Assembly: GCF_014202475.1 (NCBI RefSeq)
Contig: NZ_JACHGV010000001.1
Location: 62,001 to 126,000, forward strand
DNA length: 64,000 nucleotides
Reading direction: 5' to 3'
Origin: Streptomyces paradoxus
GTDB lineage: Bacteria; Actinomycetota; Actinomycetes; Streptomycetales; Streptomycetaceae
In this document: positions 7,784 through 14,457 of the stretch, in pieces
Layout: each line of letters begins with the position of its first letter
Numbering within the stretch: the stretch's first letter is position 1
The notes under the pieces: generated by a model
Seen by the model: the letters and a program-made list of their open reading frames with translations, nothing else
Databases searched by the model: none
What the model was told of the DNA's origin: nothing
Translations under genes and position numbers: made by a program

Positions 7784-8170
7784 ATGAGCAGCACCGTGGA
7801 GCTCACCAAGGAGAACTTCGACCAGACGGTTACGGACAACGAGTTCGTCCTGATCGACTTCTGGGCCGACTGGTGCGGGCCGTGCAAGCAGTTCGCCCCG
7901 GTGTACGAGAAGGCGGCCGGGGAGAACCCGGACCTGGTGTTCGGCAAGGTGGACACCGAGGCGCAGCCCGAGCTGGCCGCGGCCTTCGGTATCCAGTCCA
8001 TCCCCACGCTGATGATCGTCCGTGACCAGGTCGCCGTGTTCGCACAGCCGGGGGCCCTGCCCGAGGCCGCCCTGACGGACGTCATCGGGCAGGCCCGCAA
8101 CCTCGACATGGACGAGGTCCGCAAGGCGATCGCCGAGCAGCAGGCCCAGGAGGGCCAGCAGGCGGGCTAG
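7784..8170 (+). CDS. Thioredoxin
   Basis: This 128-aa protein has the classic thioredoxin fold: FVLIDFWADWCGPCKQF with the WCGPC active site near residue 34 and the cis-proline segment SIPTLMI near residue 75. It reduces protein disulfides in the cytosol. The ATG at 7784 has AGGAAGAG about 12 bases upstream; an in-frame ATG at 7775 is an alternative adding three residues. The tail KAIAEQQAQEGQQAG extends about 15 residues past a typical thioredoxin. The adjacent divergent flavoprotein is a plausible partner, although dedicated thioredoxin reductases have a CXXC of a different type. Its TAG stop overlaps the stop of the opposing aldehyde dehydrogenase gene (CTAG). Confidence 0.95.
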   Translation: MSSTVELTKENFDQTVTDNEFVLIDFWADWCGPCKQFAPVYEKAAGENPDLVFGKVDTEAQPELAAAFGIQSIPTLMIVRDQVAVFAQPGALPEAALTDVIGQARNLDMDEVRKAIAEQQAQEGQQAG

Positions 8171-9603
8171 AAGGGGTACGGAGCCACGTCTCCGCGTACC
8201 GTCGTCCAGCGCAGTTCGGTGAAGGCCTCCAGGTTGGCCTCACCGCCGAAGCGGGCGCCGGTGCCGGAGGCGGCTACTCCGCCGAAGGGCGCCACGGCCT
8301 CGTCGTTCACGGTCTGGTCGTTGATGTGCACGATGCCGGTCGGGATGCGCTCGGCGAGGTCCAGGCCGCGGGCCGGGTCCCTGGTGACGATGCCCAGGGA
8401 GAGGCCGTACGGGCTCTGCGCGGCCAGGGCCGCCGCCTCGTCGGCGGTGGTGAAGGAGCGGACGGGCGCGACGGGGCCGAAGACCTCCTCCGTGTACGCG
8501 GGGGTGCGGTCGTCGACGTGGGCGAGGACCGTCGGCCGGTAGAAGAGCCTGTCGTGGGTACCGCCGGCGGCGACCTTGGCGCCCGCGGTCCTGCTGGCCT
8601 CGACCAGGCCGCTGATCTTGCTGAGCTGGCCCGAGTCGATGATCGGGCCCAGGTGCACCTGGTCCCGGTAGGGATCGCCGACGGCGAGTGAGTCCGCCTT
8701 GGCGGCCAGCCGCTCGACGTACTCGTCGTAGAGGGACGCGTGCACCAGATGGCGTCCGGTGGTCATGCAGATCTGGCCCTGGTGGAAGAACGAGCCCCAG
8801 GCGGCCGTGGAGATCACCGCGTCGAGGTCGGCGTCCTCCAGCACGATCATGGCCGAGTTGCCGCCCAGTTCCAGATGGGCCCGCTTGAGGTGGCGCCCGG
8901 CCGCCTCGCCCACGGCCCGTCCGGCGGCGGTGGAGCCGGTGAAGGAGATGACCGGCACGCGCGGGTCGGCGACCAGGGCCTGTCCGGCTTCCGGGCCACC
9001 GGGCAGCACGTGCAGCAGTTCCTCCGGCAGGCCGGCGGCGGCGAAGACCGCGGCGAGGGACAGCCCTCCGCAGACGGCCGTGCGCGGGTCCGGCTTCAGC
9101 AGGACCGCGTTGCCCAGCGCCAGGGCCGGCGCTACGGAGCGGATGGACAGGATCAGCGGGGCGTTGAAGGGCGAGATCACGCCCACCACACCGGCCGGGA
9201 CGCGGCGCGTGTACGACAGGCGGGGCGCCTCGCTGGGCAGGACCTGGCCGGCCGGGCGGGAGGCGAGCGCGGCAGCCTCGTAGCATTCCTGAGCGGCCAC
9301 GTGCAGTTCGAAGTCGGCCTTGCCGGGGACGGAACCCGATTCGCGGACGAGCCATTCCCGCAGTTCGTCGGCGTGCGCGGTGAACAGGTCGCCCGCCTTG
9401 CGGAGCACGGCGGCACGGGCGAAGTGCGGGGTGCGTGCCCACTCCCGCTGTGCGGTGGCGGCCCGTCCGGCGGCGGCCGCGACGTCCTCCGGGGTGGCGA
9501 GGGCGAGGGTGCCGAGTGCCTGGCCGGTGGCGGGCTCGGTGACGGTGTATCCGGGCCCGCTGAGGGGGCGGGGCTGCCAGCTCCTGGTGTCGAGCAACGG
9601 CAT
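8167..9603 (-). CDS. Aldehyde dehydrogenase (benzaldehyde/vanillin dehydrogenase-like)
   Basis: This 478-aa NAD(P)-dependent enzyme shows the conserved general base in HLELGGNSA, the catalytic cysteine in FFHQGQICMTTGRH, the nucleotide-binding FTGSTAAGRAVGEAA and the C-terminal PFGGVAASGTG. The glutamine-containing GQICM context and the N-terminal length are typical of aromatic aldehyde dehydrogenases (benzaldehyde, vanillin, salicylaldehyde). It converges with the thioredoxin gene, with 3'-end overlap of only the stop codons. A 224-bp leader region upstream contains a LacI-like palindrome, and a LacI-family gene lies immediately beyond, suggesting induction by a sugar- or aromatic-derived ligand. 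Substrate assignment is by family resemblance only. Confidence 0.88.
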   Translation of the reverse strand: MPLLDTRSWQPRPLSGPGYTVTEPATGQALGTLALATPEDVAAAAGRAATAQREWARTPHFARAAVLRKAGDLFTAHADELREWLVRESGSVPGKADFELHVAAQECYEAAALASRPAGQVLPSEAPRLSYTRRVPAGVVGVISPFNAPLILSIRSVAPALALGNAVLLKPDPRTAVCGGLSLAAVFAAAGLPEELLHVLPGGPEAGQALVADPRVPVISFTGSTAAGRAVGEAAGRHLKRAHLELGGNSAMIVLEDADLDAVISTAAWGSFFHQGQICMTTGRHLVHASLYDEYVERLAAKADSLAVGDPYRDQVHLGPIIDSGQLSKISGLVEASRTAGAKVAAGGTHDRLFYRPTVLAHVDDRTPAYTEEVFGPVAPVRSFTTADEAAALAAQSPYGLSLGIVTRDPARGLDLAERIPTGIVHINDQTVNDEAVAPFGGVAASGTGARFGGEANLEAFTELRWTTVRGDVAPYPF

Positions 9604-9746
9604 GACGGCTCTCCGATCGATCGGTCACCGGCGGAGGGGAGGGCGGAACTCCCCTGCGTGCGCGGCCGGTTCGGCGGTCACATGGCGGGACGGGGCGAGC
9701 GGGTGCGGCGGTGTGCCGCGGCCCGCACAGGAATGCGCCCCCGTTT

Positions 9747-9762
9747 TGTTGAGCATGCAACA
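9747..9762. promoter_or_regulatory. Palindrome at probable aldehyde dehydrogenase promoter
   Basis: TGTTG-AGCATG-CAACA is a symmetrical half-site pair 144 bp upstream of the dehydrogenase start. On the minus strand TAGGAT (9763-9768) directly precedes it and can act as a -10, so the palindrome would cover the start point of transcription, a repressor position. The LacI-family gene at 9828 is the obvious candidate repressor. Confidence 0.45.
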
Positions 9763-9770
9763 TCCTAGCC

Positions 9771-9813
9771 GTGCCGCGGCACCGGAGCCGGGTCCCGGCC
9801 GCTGTCGGCCGGG
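9771..9813 (-). terminator. Hairpins downstream of the LacI-family gene
   Basis: CCCGGCCG (9794-9801) pairs with CGGCCGGG (9806-9813) around CTGT, 15 bp past the LacI stop, and is followed by the perfect palindrome GTGCCGCGGCAC (9771-9782). Together they should end the regulator transcript before the dehydrogenase promoter. Confidence 0.6.
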
Positions 9814-9827
9814 CACCTGCCGAGGCG

Positions 9828-10865
9828 TCAGCTCGATTCGCGGTGCAGCACCGTCGCCCCCAGCACCTTGTGCGTCTCGGGTTCGGTGGCGGGCCTGCGT
9901 ACCGCGCGGTCGACCAGTTCGGCGAGTTCACGGCCACAGGGCAGCTCCAGACGGACCGTGCTGAGCCGGGGCCGCAGCAGCCGCCCGAGCATCAGGTCGT
10001 CGGCGCCGACCACGGCCGTCTCCTCGGGGATGCGGATACCCTCGTCCAGCAGGGCCCGCATCAGCAGCATCGCGTACTCGTCGTTGTAGGTGAACACGGC
10101 GTCCAGGCCCAGGGTCCGCCAGCGGGCGGCGAGGCGCGCCGCGGCCTGTTCGTCGTAGGCGAGGGGCAGTTCGGCCACCGTGGCGTCCGTGCCCCGCACG
10201 GACTGGCGCACGCCGTCGAGGCGGGGCGCGGAGAACGCCTCCAGCCCGGGCTCCTGCGGGACGACGACGCCGATGCGGCGCCTGCCGCGGTCGTAGAGGT
10301 GGGCGCCCGCGCTGTGGCCGACGACGTCGTGATCCATGAGCAGGGCGTGCGCGCCCTCGATGGTCTCGGGGCCGAGGGTGACCACGGCTCGCGCCCCCGA
10401 GCGCTTGAGCACCGTCACCCCGCGCGGGCCGAGCCCGGAGCCGGGCACGAGCACGGCCACGGGACGCAACTCGGCCCAGGCGCGGGCGGCTTCGTCGCCG
10501 AGCGGGCCGCCGGTGCCGTGCTGCACGACCGTGTAGTCCAGGGCGGCGAGCGCGTTCTGGAGATTGGTGAGGAACCGGCTGTAGAGCGGGCCGACGGGGA
10601 AGGTCGGCGCGGGTATCAGGACCATGCGGCTGTGCCCGGCGCGCAGGCTGCGGGCGGCCGCGTGCGGTACGTAACCGAGCTCCTTCGCCGCCTCGTGCAC
10701 ACGGCGGCGGGTGGGTTCGCTGATCCGTACGGCGCTGGTGTTGTTGAGGACGTAGGAGACGGTCGCGCGCGAGACGCCGGCCAGGCGGGCCACATCGGCG
10801 CTCGTGGGGACGGAGCGCGACGGTGCGGGGGACGGGGGCGCGGGCGTTTTCGGTATCTGCACCAT
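9828..10865 (-). CDS. LacI family transcriptional regulator
   Basis: This is about 345 aa. The N-terminal helix-turn-helix is PTSADVARLAGVSRATVSYV followed by the hinge helix EAAKELGYVPHAAARSLRAG. The remainder is a periplasmic-binding-protein-like ligand domain ending in a DNA/ligand segment VVGADDLMLGRLLRPRLSTV. LacI regulators bind pseudo-palindromes with a central CG and respond to sugars or other small molecules. The start chosen is the ATG at 10865 (MVQIPKTP); ATGs at 10877 and 10940 are in frame and cannot be excluded because no ribosome site is clear. The nearby palindrome at 9747 makes the aldehyde dehydrogenase a likely target. Confidence 0.87.
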   Translation of the reverse strand: MVQIPKTPAPPSPAPSRSVPTSADVARLAGVSRATVSYVLNNTSAVRISEPTRRRVHEAAKELGYVPHAAARSLRAGHSRMVLIPAPTFPVGPLYSRFLTNLQNALAALDYTVVQHGTGGPLGDEAARAWAELRPVAVLVPGSGLGPRGVTVLKRSGARAVVTLGPETIEGAHALLMDHDVVGHSAGAHLYDRGRRRIGVVVPQEPGLEAFSAPRLDGVRQSVRGTDATVAELPLAYDEQAAARLAARWRTLGLDAVFTYNDEYAMLLMRALLDEGIRIPEETAVVGADDLMLGRLLRPRLSTVRLELPCGRELAELVDRAVRRPATEPETHKVLGATVLHRESS

Positions 10866-10959
10866 GACGTACGGCATCTTGGCAGAAGCCCCAATGCGCG
10901 CTTCCGGCGGGGGAGTTGTGAGGAAGCCGTGAGCGGTCACGGGGATCCGCGGGCGGACC

Positions 10960-11628
10960 TCAGCGGGTCGGGGCGGTACCCGTCACCCGGTCGACCAGGT
11001 CGGTCCACGCGTCCTCCAGGCGGGCCATGGGCAGGCCGCACTGCTTGGTCAGGTGGTGGATCAGGGCCGGGTCGAGCTGGCCCATCAGCGCGTGGGCGAG
11101 CAGCTCGCAGTCGGCGTCCGGGGCCGCCTGCCGCAGCAGCATGACGACGTGGTGGCGCAGCACGCTGCGGGCCGGGTTGGTGAAGCGGCGGGACGCGCAC
11201 GGCTCGGCGGCCAGCTGGAGCTCCAGGTCCTCGGCCGACCGGCGCAGCATCGCGCGGCCGAACGCCCGCAGCCGCTCCACGGGCGGCGCTCCGGGCCCGA
11301 GCGGCGGCGGGCCGCCGAGGAAGGAGGCCTGGAACTTCTTCTCCGAGTGGTCGAGCAGCGCCGTCAGGAGGCCGGTACGGTCGCCGAACCTGCGGAAGAC
11401 CGTGCCCTTGCCGACGCGGGCCTCCGCGGCCACGGCCTCCATCGTGACGGCCTCCGCGCCGCGCTCCGCCACCAGCCGCCCGGCGGCCTCCAGCAGCCGG
11501 GCGCGGTTGCGCGCGGCGTCGGCCCGCAGGCACGGCTCGTCGCCCTTCAGGGCGGTCCCCAGCTGCACCAGCTCGGGGTGGCCGACGGGCTCCTGGGGCG
11601 TCGGAAGGGGGTGCGGGACGGCGGACAT
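10960..11628 (-). CDS. TetR family transcriptional regulator
   Basis: This is 222 aa from the ATG at 11628 (MSAVPHPLP). The DNA-binding part is RADAARNRARLLEAAGRLVA, EAVTMEAVAAEARVGKGTVF and RRFGDRTGLLTALL, the typical three-helix TetR start. The C-terminal ligand domain is variable. It is divergent from a flavin reductase gene, and the gap contains two GGACC-type palindromes, so it should repress that gene and itself. Releasing ligands for such pairs are often quinones or electrophiles, but none can be read from the sequence. Confidence in family is high. Confidence 0.92.
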   Translation of the reverse strand: MSAVPHPLPTPQEPVGHPELVQLGTALKGDEPCLRADAARNRARLLEAAGRLVAERGAEAVTMEAVAAEARVGKGTVFRRFGDRTGLLTALLDHSEKKFQASFLGGPPPLGPGAPPVERLRAFGRAMLRRSAEDLELQLAAEPCASRRFTNPARSVLRHHVVMLLRQAAPDADCELLAHALMGQLDPALIHHLTKQCGLPMARLEDAWTDLVDRVTGTAPTR

Positions 11629-11659
11629 GAAGCCAGCGTAAAGCATCGGGAACAAAACT

Positions 11660-11708
11660 GGACCGTGGTCCGGTTAGGATGCTACAACGTTAAACGGACC
11701 CCGGTCCG
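11660..11708. promoter_or_regulatory. Twin TetR operators
   Basis: GGACC-GT-GGTCC (11660-11671) and CGGACC-CC-GGTCCG (11695-11708) are two copies of the same palindrome with centres 36 bp apart, in the 128-bp gap between the divergent TetR and flavin reductase genes. The symmetry and repetition support cooperative repressor binding; the regulator is inferred from adjacency. Confidence 0.72.
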
Positions 11709-11756
11709 GATCCTCAGCAGTGTGTCAGAGCAGCGCCTCAGATGTGGGAGTTCAGC

Positions 11757-12320
11757 ATGTCCGTTCGTATCCTCGCCCTCGTCGGCAGCCTCCGCGCCGG
11801 TTCGCACAACCGCCAGCTCGCCGAGGCGGCCGTCAAGCTCGCCCCCGAAGGTGCCGAGGTGAACCTGTACGAGGGCCTCGCCGAGATTCCCTTCTACAAC
11901 GAGGACATCGACGTGGAGGGCAGCGTCCCGGCCGCCGCCACGCGGCTGCGCGACGCCGCGAACGCCGCGGACGGCCTGATCCTCTTCACCCCCGAGTACA
12001 ACGGCACCATCCCGGCCGTCCTGAAGAACGCCATCGACTGGCTGTCCCGCCCGTACGGCGCCGGTGCCCTCAGCGGCAAGCCGGTCGCCGTGGTCGGCAC
12101 CGCGTTCGGCCAGTACGGCGGCGTCTGGGCACAGGACGAGACCCGCAAGTCCGTGGGCGTGGCCGGCGGCAAGGTCCTGGAGGACGTCAAGCTGTCCATC
12201 CCCGGCTCGGTGACCCGCTTCGCCGAGACCCACCCGGCGGACGACGCCGAGGTCGCCCAGCAGCTGGCCGACGTCGTCGCCCGGCTGCACGGTGACATCG
12301 CCGAGCCCACCGCTGCCTGA
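11757..12320 (+). CDS. NADPH-dependent FMN reductase (flavodoxin-like fold)
   Basis: This is 187 aa from the ATG at 11757, preceded by GGGAG. SVRILALVGSLRAGSHNRQL contains the GSLR-S-N phosphate-binding loop for FMN, and LFTPEYNGTIPAVLKNAIDW is the family signature with PEYN. These are cytosolic dimeric flavoproteins reducing quinones, azo compounds, chromate or free flavin with NAD(P)H. The divergent TetR gene and its operators suggest induction by a quinone-like or electrophilic compound. A very large hairpin follows the stop codon. The family is clear and the physiological substrate is not. Confidence 0.9.
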   Translation: MSVRILALVGSLRAGSHNRQLAEAAVKLAPEGAEVNLYEGLAEIPFYNEDIDVEGSVPAAATRLRDAANAADGLILFTPEYNGTIPAVLKNAIDWLSRPYGAGALSGKPVAVVGTAFGQYGGVWAQDETRKSVGVAGGKVLEDVKLSIPGSVTRFAETHPADDAEVAQQLADVVARLHGDIAEPTAA

Positions 12321-12332
12321 CCGTCCTCACCC

Positions 12333-12384
12333 CATGCCCACGAGAGGGGCCGCGGCCGGCAACGGCCGCGGCCCCTTGGGCATG
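12333..12384. terminator. Large bidirectional terminator
   Basis: A 12-bp perfect inner stem (GGGGCCGCGGCC / GGCCGCGGCCCC, 12346-12375) with loop GGCAAC is extended by CATGCCCA / TGGGCATG (12333-12340 / 12377-12384) across a small bulge. It sits between the convergent flavin reductase and LysR genes. Confidence 0.85.
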
Positions 12385-12419
12385 CCGTCGGCGGGGTCTG
12401 CGGCAGTCGCCCGGCCCGT

Positions 12420-13325
12420 TCAGGCGACGGCCGTGGCTGCCAGGGCCCGTAGTTCCTCCAGCGCCGCCGACACCGCGGGCCGGGCGGGTCCGCCGCCCCG
12501 GGTGCAGGTCAGAAGCTTGCGGTGGGGGTTGCCCGAGCAGCGCACCCGGGTGATCGGCAGGTGCGGGGGCAGATGGGCCAGGCGCGGGATGAGGGCGACA
12601 CCGAGCCGGTGGGCCACGAGGTGGGCGCTGACGTTCCAGTCGAGGGCGTGGTGGCGGACCTCGGGGGTGAACCCGGCCGCGCCGCAGGCGGACAGGACGT
12701 GCGGACGGCAGGGGCTGTCCTCCACGGGCGCGATCCACGCCTCCCGCGCCGCCTCGGCTAGATCGACCCGCGCCCGCCCCGCGAGCCGGTGCCCTTCGGG
12801 TACGACGAGGTCGAACGGGTCGTCGAGCAACGGCTGCTGGTCGAACCGCGTGTCGCTGAGCGGCGGGTTGTGCGGGGTCGCCTCGACGACGGCCAGATCG
12901 GTCGCGCCCTCGAAGAGCAGGTCGAAACTCTCCGGGACACCCGCCTCGGTGATCCGGACGGACAGTCGCCGATGACGCTCCCCCAGCCGGGCCGCCATCG
13001 GCGCCAGCAGCACCGAGACGGCCACCGGGAAGCCGGTCACGCGCAGCACCCCGGAGGGCGCCCCGTGGTCGGCCCGCAGATCCAGTTCCGCCTGGTCCCA
13101 GCGGGCCTGGATGGCGTCGGCGTGCGCGAGCAGGCTCTCGGCGGCCGGGGTGAGCCGCACCCCGCGCCCCTGCGGCTCCAGCAGGTCCACGCCCAGGTCC
13201 CGGGCGAGCTGCCGGACCTGCTGGGAGGCGGCGGACGGGGTGAAGTGCAGGGCCCGGGCCGCCGCGGTGACCGTGCCGTAGTGGGCGACCGCCCTCAGGA
13301 CGTGCAGCCGGCGCAGGTCAATCAT
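12420..13325 (-). CDS. LysR family transcriptional regulator
   Basis: This is 301 aa. The N-terminal winged helix is MIDLRRLHVLRAVAHYGTVT followed by AAARALHFTPSAASQQVRQL, a standard LysR start. The effector domain (about 90-295) has the two-subdomain substrate-binding fold, with MAARLGERHRRLSVRITEAG beginning the first half. LysR regulators generally act on a divergent gene; here that is the small zinc-ribbon gene at 13441. A TTGACT/AAGGCT promoter on the minus strand and a palindrome overlapping its start codon indicate autoregulation. The ligand is unknown. Confidence 0.9.
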   Translation of the reverse strand: MIDLRRLHVLRAVAHYGTVTAAARALHFTPSAASQQVRQLARDLGVDLLEPQGRGVRLTPAAESLLAHADAIQARWDQAELDLRADHGAPSGVLRVTGFPVAVSVLLAPMAARLGERHRRLSVRITEAGVPESFDLLFEGATDLAVVEATPHNPPLSDTRFDQQPLLDDPFDLVVPEGHRLAGRARVDLAEAAREAWIAPVEDSPCRPHVLSACGAAGFTPEVRHHALDWNVSAHLVAHRLGVALIPRLAHLPPHLPITRVRCSGNPHRKLLTCTRGGGPARPAVSAALEELRALAATAVA

Positions 13326-13361
13326 GAAGGCCAGCCTTCACAGTGACGTCCACAAAGTCAA
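13325..13361 (-). promoter_or_regulatory. LysR promoter with overlapping palindrome
   Basis: On the minus strand TTGACT (13356-13361) and AAGGCT (13333-13338) are separated by 17 bp and end 8 bp before the LysR start codon. TGAAGGC-CA-GCCTTCA (13325-13340) is a perfect palindrome covering the -10 and first bases of the start codon, a good autorepression site. Confidence 0.5.
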
Positions 13362-13440
13362 CCTGGACGTGTACGGACTCCTGGACGCACGCTGGCTGTG
13401 TCGCGACGGTCAACCAGCCACGACGTACGAGGAGTCAGTC

Positions 13441-13656
13441 ATGCCCAGCACCGACGCCACCGCCTGCCCGCACTGCGGCCGGCCGGACCGGGGCGAGCCG
13501 TTCCGGGTGCTGTCCCGGCACGTCACAGCGACCGGCCACACGGAATGGACACGCTGCGGATGCGGGTCGCTGCAGGTCCGGGTCGCCGACGGCCGCGGCA
13601 CGCGTGTCGTCTCGCGCGGCGGGCCCGCGGCCCGGTCCGGTGCCACGAGCCGCTGA
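13441..13656 (+). CDS. Small zinc-ribbon protein
   Basis: This is 71 aa from the ATG at 13441, preceded by GAGGAG. ACPHCGRPDRG near residue 8 and RCGCGSLQVR near residue 38 together could supply a four-cysteine zinc site. The rest is basic and polar without a membrane segment. No wider family was recognised. It is divergent from the LysR gene and may be its target. The cysteine pairs and the good ribosome site support a real gene despite its short length. Confidence 0.6.
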   Translation: MPSTDATACPHCGRPDRGEPFRVLSRHVTATGHTEWTRCGCGSLQVRVADGRGTRVVSRGGPAARSGATSR

Positions 13657-13704
13657 GCGCGGGCTCCGGCACCACCGAAGCCGCCCGGCACCGGTCACGG
13701 CCGG

Positions 13705-14457
13705 TCAGGGGCAGTCGTACGCGAAGCCGGTACCGGCCGTGCGCGCGGTCCCGGAGAGGATGTGCAGTTCGGCGCGTGCGGTGCGGTGCCCGGTGCCCTC
13801 GAAGGTCCAGCGCAGGTGGAGGCGGGCCTGCCGCTGGCCACGGGCCAGCACTTCCTCCAGCACGCCCGAGGCGGTGCCGTCGCTGCGGACCCAGCGGTAC
13901 GACAGCGTGCCCGGGCGGCCGTTCGTGGTGACGAGGCCGACCACGTCCGCGGTGCCGCCACAGCCCAGAGCCGTCGGCCGGGCCGTGACCGTCACCGTGT
14001 TCACCTTCAGGGGCGGGCCGAGGCGCTGCCAGGCGAGGAACGCGAGGACGCAGACCACGACCAGCGCGGGCAGGGCGTGCCTGCGCAGCCGTCGGCCGCG
14101 GGGCGCGGGAGGCGGCGGTACGGCGAGGAGCGTCGGGTGGGTGTGTTGCCGGGCGGCGGCCGTGACGCCCGGGCCGAAGCGCAGCACGCTTCCCTCGACC
14201 CGGTCGGGGGCCGCCAGCCCCGCCGGCCCCTTCTCCGTGTCCGGCTGCTCGGCGAGGGTCTCGTCCGCTTCGGGCCGCTGGATCCAGTGGCTGGCCAGCA
14301 CGGTGGCGCTGTATTCCGCGTCGGCCGCGCCGGACGGGCCGGGCCGGTCACTCGGGGCGGAGCCGTCGGCGGGCCCTTCGGTACGGCCTTCGGTGGGGCC
14401 GAGTACCCGAGTCCGCTCGTCGGCCGGCGCGGCTGTGCGGTCGTCGTGTGCGGTCAT
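13705..14457 (-). CDS. Single-pass membrane protein with kinase-like outer domain
   Basis: This is 250 aa. A polar, Pro/Ala-rich cytoplasmic part (1-125) is followed by a membrane helix near 128-145 (ALPALVVVCVLAFLAW) and an extracytoplasmic beta-rich domain (152-250) with cysteines at 166 and 249. That domain resembles the C-terminal outer domain of the kinase just upstream: both start with a VxxVxVxA strand, contain a VTTxG turn followed by a W-containing strand, and have a cysteine. ATGA overlap with the kinase gene couples their translation. It is probably a partner or decoy receptor of that kinase. The function is not established. Confidence 0.72.
   Translation of the reverse strand: MTAHDDRTAAPADERTRVLGPTEGRTEGPADGSAPSDRPGPSGAADAEYSATVLASHWIQRPEADETLAEQPDTEKGPAGLAAPDRVEGSVLRFGPGVTAAARQHTHPTLLAVPPPPAPRGRRLRRHALPALVVVCVLAFLAWQRLGPPLKVNTVTVTARPTALGCGGTADVVGLVTTNGRPGTLSYRWVRSDGTASGVLEEVLARGQRQARLHLRWTFEGTGHRTARAELHILSGTARTAGTGFAYDCP

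Noticed and set aside
11757..12320. Azoreductase with a quorum-linked role
   Set aside because: The protein has only the generic FMN reductase motifs; nothing ties it to signalling.
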